A DNA stretch of 57,167 nucleotides from assembly GCA_027621175.1 (NCBI GenBank), contig JAQCCM010000008.1:1-57167 (forward strand), given 5' to 3'. Origin of the DNA: Bacteroidota bacterium (lineage in GTDB: Bacteria > Bacteroidota > Bacteroidia > Flavobacteriales > Flavobacteriaceae). This document shows positions 35,030 through 43,276 of this stretch, piece after piece; positions within the stretch are counted from its first letter, which is position 1; each line of letters starts with the position of its first letter. Below the pieces are notes generated by a model that was not told the origin of the DNA, searched no databases, and saw only the letters and a list, made by a program, of their open reading frames with translations. The position numbers were made by a program, and so were the translations under genes.

Positions 35030-35441
35030 GTGATAAAATTTACTACTAAATTACAATTTTATTGTTGTTAATAACCAACAACTGTTCACCTTGAAAGAAA
35101 TTAAGGTTTGTCAATAGTTTTGTTTATTACTATTCACAACTATTAGCGAACGATTGACAAAAAATGACATTATGAAAATGGAGGAGTTAAACAACTGTTT
35201 TTATTGTTAATTATAGAAAAAGTATTCACAATAATTTGGTGTTTGTTAACATATATAAAATGATTTTTTTTTAATTAAAATACTAGTAACAAACACGTTA
35301 AAGCAAATATTTAAAAGTTATTGCAGTTATAAACACCCTATTATAACCATCATAAATAAATTAAATTTAAAAAAATAAAAGATGATTAATTAACATGTGA
35401 ATAAAGAATTGTGTGAACATAGAAACAGTACCTTTGCTCTC
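35030..35441. other. Candidate replication origin (oriC): AT-rich divergent gap with DnaA-box-like cluster
   Basis: 412 bases between rpiB and the chosen rnr start, with no credible gene. DnaA-box-like 9-mers (consensus TTATNCACA): exact TTATTCACA on the minus strand at 35396-35404; one mismatch at 35130-35138 (CTATTCACA), 35222-35230 (GTATTCACA) and 35327-35335 (TTATAAACA); two mismatches at 35412-35420. Between 35231 and 35395 lie long A/T runs that could serve as an unwinding element. parS-like sites 11-13 kb away fit an origin-proximal region. dnaA is not in the window, and the call is an inference from motif clustering. Confidence 0.42.
35409..35436 (+). promoter_or_regulatory. Promoter of rnr (TTG, 17 bases, TACCTTTG)
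   Basis: TTG at 35409-35411, 17-base spacer, TACCTTTG at 35429-35436. The -7 element ends 5 bases before ATG 35442, which supports that start and predicts a leaderless or nearly leaderless mRNA. Confidence 0.55.
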
Positions 35442-37607
35442 ATGGGTAAAAAAAAGAAAGTTCTATCAGTTCAACAAAGGGTTTTAAACGTATTTGACCA
35501 GCACCCAACACAAATGTTTACCTATAAACAAGTTGCCGCGCGCTTAGGTGTATCAGATGCCAGTGGAAGAAATCATATTATAAAAAGTTTAAAGAAATTA
35601 GTTGAACTGAAATCAATAGAGGAACAATCAAGAGGTAGCTATAAAGGAAAACCAAGAAAAAAGTATCACGAAGGTGTTTTAGATCTCTCCGGAAAAGGTG
35701 TTGGATATATAATTAGCGAAGATTTTGATGAGGATGTTATGGTTGCATCAAATCAATTCAATAAAGCCTTTAGCGGTGATACCGTCCAGTTTTATGTTTA
35801 TCCTGCAAGGGGAAAAAAGCGAAGAGAAGCAAAAATCGTAGATGTCATTTCCAGAAAAAGAACCCGTTTTGTGGGTACACTCCAAAAAAAGAATGGAACA
35901 TTATTTGTTAGAGTAAGTGCCAAAATATCAACGGTAGATTTTTTTATTGATGGGCAACCAAAAATCCCAACAGAAGATGGCGACCGAGTGCTTATTTCTT
36001 TTACAAACTGGAAAGAAACCAAGTCTCCTCAAGCAAAAATAGAAGAAGTATTAGGCGAGGCAGGAGAAGCAGACACAGAAATGCATACCATTTTAGCTGA
36101 GTATGGACTTCCTTACAAGTTTGATTCGCATATAGAAGCAGAAGCCAACAAAATTGATATTCATTTAGACAAAGCAGAAATTACGCGCAGAATGGATTAT
36201 AGAAATGTACTTACTTTCACAATTGATCCAACAGATGCAAAAGATTTTGATGATGCTTTGTCTTTTAAACCCTTAGAAGAGGGTTTATTTGAAGTAGGTA
36301 TTCATATTGCAGATGTGTCTTATTATGTACAACCAGGAACGCTCTTAGACGATGAGGCTTATCAACGAGCAACATCGGTGTATTTGGTTGACCGAGTTCT
36401 TCCAATGCTTCCAGAGCAACTTTCAAATAAAGTCTGTTCTTTACGACCAAATGAAGAAAAATTTACTTTTTCTGCAATATTTACTTTAGATGCTTTTGGA
36501 AATGTACGAGATCAAAAGTTTGGCAGAACCGTTATCAATTCCAATTATCGTTTTGCGTATCATGAGGCGCAACACATTATAGAAACCGAGCAAGGAGAAA
36601 TTCCCGCGGGAATGTCCTTATCTAATAAAGCATATACCGCTGATACATCTGTTGTTGATGCTATTTTACAACTCAACAAAACAGCAAAACTTTTACGTAA
36701 AAAACGCATGCAAAGTGGCGCAATATCTTTTTATAAAGAGGAGGTTAAATTTAAGCTAGACGAACAAAAACAACCTATTGAAGTTTTTGTAAAAAAGAGT
36801 AAAGATGCAAACAAACTTATTGAAGAATATATGTTGTTAGCTAATAAAAAAGTATCTGAATTTATTGCAAAACAAGACCCAAAAAAGACGTTTGTTTTTC
36901 GCGTTCACGATGAACCAGATGAAGCAAAATTAGATCAATTAAAAAGGGTGATAGGTAGTTTTGGGTATTCTTTGAATTTAGCTTCAGCTGAAACAACGGC
37001 ACATTCTATAAATAAATTACTTAAAGATATCCGTAATACACGGGAGCAAAACCTTATTGATACACTTACAATTAGAAGTATGAGCAAGGCATCTTATACC
37101 ACACAGAATATTGGTCATTATGGGTTAGCTTTTGATTACTACACTCATTTTACATCCCCAATTAGACGTTATCCAGATGTGGTGGCACATAGACTGTTAC
37201 AACACTATTTAAATAACAATACATCACCCAAACAAGAAACGTATGAATCCATGATGAAACACTGTTCTTCTATGGAAATTCTTGCTACTAAAGCCGAACG
37301 AGACTCTATTAAGTTTATGCAAGTTAAGTATATGGAGGAGCGTATCGGAGAAATATTCACAGGTGTCATTTCAGGTGTCGTAGAGCGTGGTATTTATGTA
37401 GAGCTAGAAGGAAATAAATGCGAAGGCATGGCACGTCCCCAAGATTTTCCAGGAGATTATTATGTATATAACGAAATGAATTATTCTTTTGTTGGAGAGA
37501 AAACAAAAAGAATATATCAACTTGGCGATAGAGTTTCTGTCCGTGTTGATGCTGCAGATTCGATTAAAAGACATTTGGATTTTGTCCTATTAGGACACGC
37601 AGAATAA
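35442..37607 (+). CDS. rnr: Ribonuclease R
   Basis: 721 residues from ATG 35442. A GTG at 35397 would add 15 residues but lies in a DnaA-box-like site and ahead of the promoter. Domains: N-terminal winged helix (~10-75), two cold-shock domains (~80-220), RNB catalytic domain starting VLTFTIDPTDAKDFDDALS with the metal-binding Asp cluster, YTHFTSPIRRYPD near its end, and a C-terminal S1 domain (IGEIFTGVISGVVERGIYVEL). It degrades structured RNA 3' to 5'. Confidence 0.97.
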   Translation: MGKKKKVLSVQQRVLNVFDQHPTQMFTYKQVAARLGVSDASGRNHIIKSLKKLVELKSIEEQSRGSYKGKPRKKYHEGVLDLSGKGVGYIISEDFDEDVMVASNQFNKAFSGDTVQFYVYPARGKKRREAKIVDVISRKRTRFVGTLQKKNGTLFVRVSAKISTVDFFIDGQPKIPTEDGDRVLISFTNWKETKSPQAKIEEVLGEAGEADTEMHTILAEYGLPYKFDSHIEAEANKIDIHLDKAEITRRMDYRNVLTFTIDPTDAKDFDDALSFKPLEEGLFEVGIHIADVSYYVQPGTLLDDEAYQRATSVYLVDRVLPMLPEQLSNKVCSLRPNEEKFTFSAIFTLDAFGNVRDQKFGRTVINSNYRFAYHEAQHIIETEQGEIPAGMSLSNKAYTADTSVVDAILQLNKTAKLLRKKRMQSGAISFYKEEVKFKLDEQKQPIEVFVKKSKDANKLIEEYMLLANKKVSEFIAKQDPKKTFVFRVHDEPDEAKLDQLKRVIGSFGYSLNLASAETTAHSINKLLKDIRNTREQNLIDTLTIRSMSKASYTTQNIGHYGLAFDYYTHFTSPIRRYPDVVAHRLLQHYLNNNTSPKQETYESMMKHCSSMEILATKAERDSIKFMQVKYMEERIGEIFTGVISGVVERGIYVELEGNKCEGMARPQDFPGDYYVYNEMNYSFVGEKTKRIYQLGDRVSVRVDAADSIKRHLDFVLLGHAE

Positions 37608-37611
37608 ATTG

Positions 37612-37619
37612 TATATTTG
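37612..37619 (+). promoter_or_regulatory. -7 element TATATTTG ahead of the GIN-domain gene
   Basis: TATATTTG lies 14 bases before the ATG at 37634, just after the rnr stop. No -33 TTG at standard spacing. Confidence 0.4.
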
Positions 37620-37633
37620 ATAAACCTTTTTTT

Positions 37634-38326
37634 ATGCGTCTAGTTTTTTTTCTTGTTTTAACGTCTTTTCTCAGTCACGCACAAGCAATTCGTTTAGGTC
37701 AGTTTGATGAATTAAAAGTGTTTGATGGTATTCGTGTTACGGTGATTCCCTCAGAAGTAGATTCTTTGTTAGTAGAAGGAAAAAACAAAGAATATGTTTC
37801 ATATAAAAATAAAAATGGTCGTCTTTTTATCCGTATGAAAGTAAAAAAACGCCTAAGCGGATTTAATACCACAGTTGCCCTGTTTACCTCTAGCCCTCTA
37901 GAAAAAATTGATGCCAACGAAGGTGCATTTGTTTCTTGTCAAGATGTGTTGTTTCAGCAGAGTATTACATTAAAAGCACAAGAAGGAGCAGAAATTGATG
38001 CTCTTTTAGACGTTCAAAAAGTAACTACAAAAACAGTTTCTGGAGGTATTGTAAACTTAAAGGGATCAGCTGTTATTCAGGAGCATCGTGTAAGTGCTGG
38101 CGGTGTTGTGGATGCATCAACCTTAGATTCTGAACAAGTGGAGGTGCGTGTAAAAGCGGGCGGAAATGCGGCGGTTCGTGCCACAGAACTTGCTGAGGTA
38201 ACTGTTTCGTTTGGCGGATCAGTAAACGTTTATGGTGAACCCAAAAAACTAATACAAAAAATTGCCGTTGGTGGGAATATTTCTCTAGCCTCAACACCTA
38301 CGGAAGAAGAACCTAGTAATGAGTGA
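37634..38326 (+). CDS. GIN-domain (DUF2807) secreted auto-transporter-adhesin-like protein
   Basis: 230 residues. Signal peptide (MRLVFFLVLTSFLSHAQA), then a beta-helix-like domain with repeating turns (FDELKVFDGIRVTVIPSE, LKAQEGAEIDALLDVQKV, VRVKAGGNAAVRATELAEV, VNVYGEPKKL), the pattern of the head GIN domain common in Bacteroidota. Located in the periplasm or on the surface; molecular role unknown. Overlaps the exporter gene by 8 bases. Confidence 0.85.
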   Translation: MRLVFFLVLTSFLSHAQAIRLGQFDELKVFDGIRVTVIPSEVDSLLVEGKNKEYVSYKNKNGRLFIRMKVKKRLSGFNTTVALFTSSPLEKIDANEGAFVSCQDVLFQQSITLKAQEGAEIDALLDVQKVTTKTVSGGIVNLKGSAVIQEHRVSAGGVVDASTLDSEQVEVRVKAGGNAAVRATELAEVTVSFGGSVNVYGEPKKLIQKIAVGGNISLASTPTEEEPSNE

Positions 38327-38990
38327 ATTTCTAGCAGCAATACCCTTTTCGCTATTGCTGGTTGTTTCTACAGGCCCCGTTTTCTTTGTTATCATTGAAA
38401 CAAGTATTTCCAAAGGTGCACGCCATGCTTTTTGCGTTGATATTGGTGCAGTTATCGCAGATATTGTATTTATTCTAATTGCGTTGTTTGGAGCAAATAC
38501 CATCCATCAAAATTTAGAAACGAATCCGAGTTGGTTTTTGTTGGGTGGCGTAGTATTAATAGGGTTTGGATTGATATCGTATATCCGAACACGAAGAAAT
38601 AAAAACCACGTCGTTTTTGCCACAGAACAGTTACAAAAAGGAAACTATCTTTTTTACATAGGCAAAGGTTTTTTGCTTAATATCATCAATATGGGCACTT
38701 TGCTTTTTTGGTTGGGTTTGGTGGTGCTTTTTGGTACGAAGTACCAAATGGACTACGGCAAGATTTTGCCTTTTTTCTCTTACATTTTGGTGGTGTATTT
38801 GTCCTTTGATTTGATAAAAATATACCTAGCCAAACAACTCAAAACCAAACTTACTCCACAGGTGATTTATAAACTCAAGCAGTTTGTACATGTAATTTTA
38901 ATACTGTTTGGTTTGTTTTTTATTTTTCAGGGAACCTTTCCAGATGAAAAGCAAAAATTGGAGGCAACACTACAAGAGCGTTTAAAGTAG
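38319..38990 (+). CDS. LysE-family amino acid exporter
   Basis: 223 residues with about six transmembrane helices (near 5-28, 38-62, 70-88, 112-138, 147-168, 190-210). The N-terminus IPFSLLLVVSTGPVFFVIIETSISKGARHAF matches the LysE/RhtB start, where GP(x)FF and the following GxRxxF are conserved. Substrate unknown. The stop codon is directly followed by the 3' end of the opposite-strand tRNA-Cys. Confidence 0.87.
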   Translation: MSEFLAAIPFSLLLVVSTGPVFFVIIETSISKGARHAFCVDIGAVIADIVFILIALFGANTIHQNLETNPSWFLLGGVVLIGFGLISYIRTRRNKNHVVFATEQLQKGNYLFYIGKGFLLNIINMGTLLFWLGLVVLFGTKYQMDYGKILPFFSYILVVYLSFDLIKIYLAKQLKTKLTPQVIYKLKQFVHVILILFGLFFIFQGTFPDEKQKLEATLQERLK

Positions 38991-39061
38991 AGGCACCGAG
39001 CGGATTCGAACCGCTGTACAAGCTTTTGCAGAGCTCTGCCTAGCCACTCGGCCACGGTGCC
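38991..39061 (-). tRNA. tRNA-Cys (GCA)
   Basis: 71 bases, CCA not encoded. Acceptor GGCACCG pairs with CGGTGCC, discriminator base U as usual for Cys tRNA, anticodon loop CTGCAAA with GCA. D arm GCCGAGTGGCTAGGC and T arm GCGGTTCGAATCCGC are intact. Confidence 0.95.
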
Positions 39062-39429
39062 TTTAAGGTTGCAAAAGTAGGATTTTTTTATGGCATCCAA
39101 ACACACCCGGTAAAGAAATGACCATTACTGTGGTATATATAGAACCAAATTATTTAGTACTTTTGATATAACAATAGACCCAAATCTGTTCTACTACCAA
39201 TAACCTAACATTATTTTATTTTCTCGACTTATTTGGGTTTAGTATAAATTAAATGGCTTGCGCATAGATATGAGCTAATTTTTTATCTAAAAGCAACGCT
39301 GCTTAAGAGTAAGAAAATGTAAATCAATGCACTAAAGGGATTCGTTACCATTCATATATATAACAAATAAACCTTTTTTCATTAAACGCAGTTCAAGCCA
39401 GGGTATATAAATAAGTACAAATAATAAAA
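39062..39429. other. 368-base non-coding gap between tRNA-Cys and the membrane gene
   Basis: No gene is evident. A -7-like TACTTTTG lies at 39158-39165 and would give a ~260-base leader for the gene at 39430. Inside that leader ACCCAAAT (39178-39185) and ATTTGGGT (39231-39238) are an 8-base inverted repeat. This may be a structured leader or small RNA, or just the tRNA promoter plus spacer. I recognise no known riboswitch. Confidence 0.4.
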
Positions 39430-40104
39430 ATGGAAAAAACACTTATAGCCGCAACTAAAGGCTTAACACTTTTAGCGTTAGTTGTAATTATATTTTATTT
39501 TACTAATATTGGTTTGTATAAAGAAATCATTAAAGAAGATGGTATAATTGAAAACCTTACGGCAATCTTATTGCTGACAATGTCCATTTTTGTGCTTATT
39601 AAAGTCATCAAGTCATGGAAGCAAAAGGGAGGCTTATGGATTGTTTTTAACATATTCCTTTTGTCGGGGTTGTTTTTTGGTTTTGGAGAAGAAACGTCTT
39701 GGGGGCAAAGTGTTTTCAATACAACGCCAAGTGGTTTCTTCGTGGAAAACAACACCCAAAAAGAAACCAATATTCATAACCTTGTAATAAATGGCGTAAA
39801 GGTTAATAAATGGATTTTTTCATACCTGTTTTCTGTCTGCTTCGGTGTTTATTTTTTTTTGCTATCGTTGGCATATAAAAAAGCAAGTATTGTGAAAAAA
39901 TATGTGGATAAACTTGGCGTTCCGTTACCAAAGAACAAACAGGTTATAGCCTTTGTTTTAGTCACTCTTTTAATATTGACGATACCAGAAGAAGATAAAT
40001 GGGAGTTATGGGAATACCTTTTTGTTGTAACTTTTTTATCAATACTCACCGAGCCATATAATAGTGACGAAAAGCTTTTTCCAACAAAGAATAACACGCA
40101 TTGA
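39430..40104 (+). CDS. Uncharacterised multi-pass membrane protein with a GEETSWGQ motif
   Basis: 224 residues, six predicted transmembrane segments (near 8-26, 39-57, 68-87, 124-150, 166-185, 190-205). The loop after the third carries GEETSWGQSVFNTTPSGFF and then NTQKETNIHNL. The combination E-E-x-S-W-G-Q ... T-P ... N-x-Q-x-E-x-N-x-H-N is recurrent in hypothetical membrane proteins of many bacteria, as I recall; the acid, His and Asn residues look like an active or metal site. No function known. It stands alone, with long flanking gaps, and may be an accessory insertion. Confidence 0.6.
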   Translation: MEKTLIAATKGLTLLALVVIIFYFTNIGLYKEIIKEDGIIENLTAILLLTMSIFVLIKVIKSWKQKGGLWIVFNIFLLSGLFFGFGEETSWGQSVFNTTPSGFFVENNTQKETNIHNLVINGVKVNKWIFSYLFSVCFGVYFFLLSLAYKKASIVKKYVDKLGVPLPKNKQVIAFVLVTLLILTIPEEDKWELWEYLFVVTFLSILTEPYNSDEKLFPTKNNTH

Positions 40105-40145
40105 AAACCTTTTCTGTAGCGGACCTATAATGCGTACCATTTTCG

Positions 40146-40193
40146 AACAAAGCGAGAAGCGGATCTACTAAAACTTGTATCTCGAGCTTTGTT
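40146..40193. terminator. Inverted repeat between convergent genes, possible terminator
   Basis: AACAAAGCGAGA (40146-40157) pairs with TCTC-GA-GCTTTGTT (40180-40193) with a 2-base bulge and a 22-base loop. T runs are weak (TTTC on plus), so termination is uncertain. It is the only structure between the membrane gene and folB. Confidence 0.35.
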
Positions 40194-40204
40194 TCAAAAA
40201 GGCA

Positions 40205-40561
40205 CTACCTTCCTTGCTGCAATTCTACTGCTACACTTGCAACATGCCCACCAATTGGCGGGTTTATCTTTGCCACTTTAATACTAGCTAAATTTACTTG
40301 CGCGCTGGCTTCAAAAATGCGATTTAAAATACGTTGCGCCACATGTTCCAATAACTTTGATGGCGTTGCCATTTCTTCGCGCACACAAGCGCAAAGCGTT
40401 ACATAATCAATGGTGTCTGCGAGTTGGTCCGAAACAGCAGAAACCGACAAATCGCCTTCTACCCATACATCCACACGATAGTCGCTGCCAATCAACGTTT
40501 CTTCAGGCAAACAACCGTGGTAGGCATACACCTGAATGTTTTCTACATATACTTTTCCCAT
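40205..40561 (-). CDS. folB: Dihydroneopterin aldolase
   Basis: 118 residues, the full family length. VYVENIQVYAYHGCLPEE carries the conserved GCLPEE Glu, DTIDYVTLCACVREEM is the DYxxL region, and KLLEHVAQRILNRIFE is the following helix. The pterin-binding Lys is in VAKINPPIGG. It acts in folate synthesis. Divergent from glnS across 72 bases. Confidence 0.95.
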   Translation of the reverse strand: MGKVYVENIQVYAYHGCLPEETLIGSDYRVDVWVEGDLSVSAVSDQLADTIDYVTLCACVREEMATPSKLLEHVAQRILNRIFEASAQVNLASIKVAKINPPIGGHVASVAVELQQGR

Positions 40562-40568
40562 AGTCTGC

Positions 40569-40576
40569 CAAATATA
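40569..40576 (-). promoter_or_regulatory. -7 element TATATTTG for folB
   Basis: TATATTTG on the minus strand (40576-40569) ends 7 bases before the folB ATG. Confidence 0.5.
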
Positions 40577-40608
40577 GAAACTAAAACGAGGAAGTATACC
40601 TAAATAAT

Positions 40609-40616
40609 TACCTTTG
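40609..40616 (+). promoter_or_regulatory. -7 element TACCTTTG for glnS
   Basis: TACCTTTG lies 17 bases before the glnS ATG at 40634, back to back with the folB element. Confidence 0.5.
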
Positions 40617-40633
40617 TACGAAACATTTTTACG

Positions 40634-42637
40634 ATGAGCGAACAGTCATCTAAGCACTTTATTGAGCACATCATAGACGAAGACCTAGCCACAGGGCTTG
40701 AGCCAACGGATTTGCGTTTTCGTTTTCCTCCCGAGCCTAATGGGTATTTACACATTGGGCATGTTAAGGCAATATGCGTTAATTTTGAACTTGGCAGTAC
40801 CTACAACGCACCTGTAAACCTTCGCTTTGACGACACCAATCCAGCCAAAGAAGAACAGCATTTTGTTGACAATATCAAAAAAGATGTGACGTGGTTGGGC
40901 TATGCGTGGGATAAGGAATGTTATGCATCTGATTATTTTGACCAACTGTATGCGTGGGCAGTCCAACTTATACAACAAGGCAAAGCCTATGTAGATGGGC
41001 AAACCGCCGAACTAATGGCAGTACAAAAAGGCACGCCAACATCTCCAGGAACCGACAGCCCCTTTCGTAATCAAGAGCCTGAGGACGCCTTGCGCTTGTT
41101 TGAAGAAATGAAAAACGGTATACACCCCGAAGGCACTTTTACCCTTCGTTTTAAGGGCGACATGTCTTCGCCTAACATGTTGCTCCGTGACCCTGTTATT
41201 TATCGCATCGTTAACAAAAAACATCACCGAACATCAGACAAATGGTGTATTTATCCCATGTATGATTGGGCACACGGCCAGTCGGATTATATTGAGCAAA
41301 TTTCACACTCGTTGTGTACGTTAGAGTTTAAACCTCACCGTGATTTATATGATGCGTTTTTAGATGAATTGGCTTCTGAAGGATTACGCCCCAAACAGCG
41401 TGAGTTTGCGCGGTTGAACCTAAACTATACCATTACCAGTAAGCGAAAGCTGCAGCGTCTAGTCGAGGAAAATGTTGTTTCGGGTTGGGACGATCCACGT
41501 ATGCCCACCATTAGTGGATTGCGTCGCCGTGGTTACACACCAGCATCATTGCGCAAGTTTGCCGAAACCGTGGGTGTTGCCAAACGAGAAAACGTCATCG
41601 ATGCCTCGCTATTAGAGTTCTGTGTCCGGGAAGATTTAAATAAAACAGCCACGCGTGCCATGGCGGTGTTAAACCCTATTAAGGTGGTTATCACCAATTA
41701 TCCCGACGATAAAACAGAAATGCTTCAAACGGATAACAACCCCGAAGACGCAACTGCCGGCACACGAGAGCTACCCTTCGGAAAGACTCTCTATATAGAG
41801 CAAGACGATTTTAAAGAAGAAGCCAATCGTAAGTTTTTCCGCCTCAAAATTGGTGGAGAAGTACGGCTAAAGAGCGCATACATCATTAAGGCAGAAACGG
41901 TAGAAAAAGATGCAGCAGGAAATGTTAGCACCATCCATTGCACTTATGACCCTAATAGTCTTAGCGGAAGTGGCACCGAGGAAAGTCAACGTAAAGTAAA
42001 GGCGACTATTCATTGGGTTTCTGCTCCACACGCCAAAGAAATCGAAGTGCGCCAATACGACCGCCTTTTTAAAACGGCTTCGCCCGATAGCGACAAAGAG
42101 GTTGACTTTATGACGCATATAAACCCCGATTCGCTATCTGTGCAAACAGCCTTTGCTGAACCCATGTTAGCAGATGCAACGCCAGAAGACCGTTTTCAGT
42201 TTCAGCGATTGGGATATTTCGTTTGCGATAAAACGAGTACCTCAACCAAAAAGGTGTTCAATAAAACTGTTGGTTTGCGTGATACTTGGGAAAAACAGCA
42301 GCAAAAACCGGAACAAGCCAAACCCCAACAGCATCAGCTTAAGCCCATAGATGAGTTGAGACGGATTGGGAAGAAATTTGCTAATCTTTCAGACGAAAAA
42401 CAAGAAATGGCTAGCGCACAAATAGCAGCTTTTTCAGCTCAAATTTCTTATGATGAGTTAGAGCCTTTGTTTAACACGGCTACCAAAAAGGTAGGTGCGC
42501 GTGCTGTGGTTCTTCTTGCGCTGAAAGAACAACTGAAATCGATTTCAGCCACACCACAAGCCAGAGAATTCATCGCGAAAGCACAACAAGACAACAACGA
42601 ATTATTAGTTAAACTCTCAGATGGCATTAAAGTATAA
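40634..42637 (+). CDS. glnS: Glutamine-tRNA ligase with a C-terminal extension
   Basis: 667 residues, about 110 longer than E. coli GlnRS. Class I motifs: RFPPEPNGYLHIGHVKAI (HIGH) near residue 28 and TITSKRKLQRLVE (KMSKS equivalent). The anticodon-binding barrels follow to ~555. After a Gln/Lys/Pro-rich linker (EKQQQKPEQAKPQQHQ) a helical tail of ~85 residues occurs (LRRIGKKFANLSDEKQEMA, VLLALKEQLKSI); similar tails in other bacteria are annotated as YqeY-like fusions. It charges tRNA-Gln directly, so the GatCAB route may be dispensable for Gln. Confidence 0.95.
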   Translation: MSEQSSKHFIEHIIDEDLATGLEPTDLRFRFPPEPNGYLHIGHVKAICVNFELGSTYNAPVNLRFDDTNPAKEEQHFVDNIKKDVTWLGYAWDKECYASDYFDQLYAWAVQLIQQGKAYVDGQTAELMAVQKGTPTSPGTDSPFRNQEPEDALRLFEEMKNGIHPEGTFTLRFKGDMSSPNMLLRDPVIYRIVNKKHHRTSDKWCIYPMYDWAHGQSDYIEQISHSLCTLEFKPHRDLYDAFLDELASEGLRPKQREFARLNLNYTITSKRKLQRLVEENVVSGWDDPRMPTISGLRRRGYTPASLRKFAETVGVAKRENVIDASLLEFCVREDLNKTATRAMAVLNPIKVVITNYPDDKTEMLQTDNNPEDATAGTRELPFGKTLYIEQDDFKEEANRKFFRLKIGGEVRLKSAYIIKAETVEKDAAGNVSTIHCTYDPNSLSGSGTEESQRKVKATIHWVSAPHAKEIEVRQYDRLFKTASPDSDKEVDFMTHINPDSLSVQTAFAEPMLADATPEDRFQFQRLGYFVCDKTSTSTKKVFNKTVGLRDTWEKQQQKPEQAKPQQHQLKPIDELRRIGKKFANLSDEKQEMASAQIAAFSAQISYDELEPLFNTATKKVGARAVVLLALKEQLKSISATPQAREFIAKAQQDNNELLVKLSDGIKV

Positions 42638-43229
42638 CATTTCTTTTCTTTTTTTAATTTTTTCCACTCTTTCAATAGCACAAAACGATATTTGCTCGTG
42701 GCTTATATACAAAAACAAATTAAAGTTGAATAGCAAAACGAGTATAGACACGCAATATCAGCACAGAAGTTTTACCCTAGACTTCGAAGAAGATCAAGCC
42801 CTTATTACCGCAGGCTTTAGTCATGCGCTATTAGAAAATGTAATCGTTTCTGCAGGATATCGAAAAATAGGCGCGCTTTCTGAAAATGGGATGTATCAAA
42901 AGATCGCTTTTTCTACTCAACTTCATAATGTAAAACTCACCAATTCTTTCTTTTTAGAAGAACGTTGGATAGGTGAGAATTTTCAATTACGCTACCGTTT
43001 TGGATTAACGGCAAAAATCCCACTTTCAAGTAAAACAGCATTAAGTTTAACAGAAGAAGTTTTTTTACAAAATTCAGGCACGAGTTTTAACCAGAACCGT
43101 GTAACGGCACAAGTTTCACATAAGCTCTCAGATGCACTTCAGTTAAATTCGGGCATCATGCATTGGCAGTTTCCAGACCTAAAAAGTTGGGTGTTTTTGT
43201 TGTCGCTTTCGCATACCATTAGCTTATAA
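42621..43229 (+). CDS. DUF2490 outer-membrane beta-barrel-like protein
   Basis: 202 residues with a signal peptide (MALKYNISFLFLIFSTLSIAQ). The body is a series of amphipathic strands (KLNSKTSIDTQYQHRSFTL, VIVSAGYRKIG, LTNSFFLEERWIGENFQLRYRF), including the FLEERW...LRYR block typical of DUF2490. Function unknown. Its start lies in the last 17 bases of glnS in another frame, so it is probably co-transcribed. Confidence 0.85.
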   Translation: MALKYNISFLFLIFSTLSIAQNDICSWLIYKNKLKLNSKTSIDTQYQHRSFTLDFEEDQALITAGFSHALLENVIVSAGYRKIGALSENGMYQKIAFSTQLHNVKLTNSFFLEERWIGENFQLRYRFGLTAKIPLSSKTALSLTEEVFLQNSGTSFNQNRVTAQVSHKLSDALQLNSGIMHWQFPDLKSWVFLLSLSHTISL

Positions 43230-43230
43230 A

Positions 43231-43260
43231 AAAACCCCAGCTTCTTGCTGAGGTTTTTTT
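43231..43260. terminator. Bidirectional terminator between DUF2490 and SPFH genes
   Basis: AAAACCCCAGC (43231-43241) pairs with GCTGAGGTTTT (43247-43257) with one mismatch and a short loop, with T runs on both strands. It separates two convergent genes. Confidence 0.8.
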
Positions 43261-43276
43261 ATAATAAATACGTTTT

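Noticed and set aside
39903-39911. Exact DnaA-box sequence TGTGGATAA
   Set aside because: Lies alone inside a coding sequence; about two exact matches to the degenerate 9-mer are expected by chance in a window of this size.
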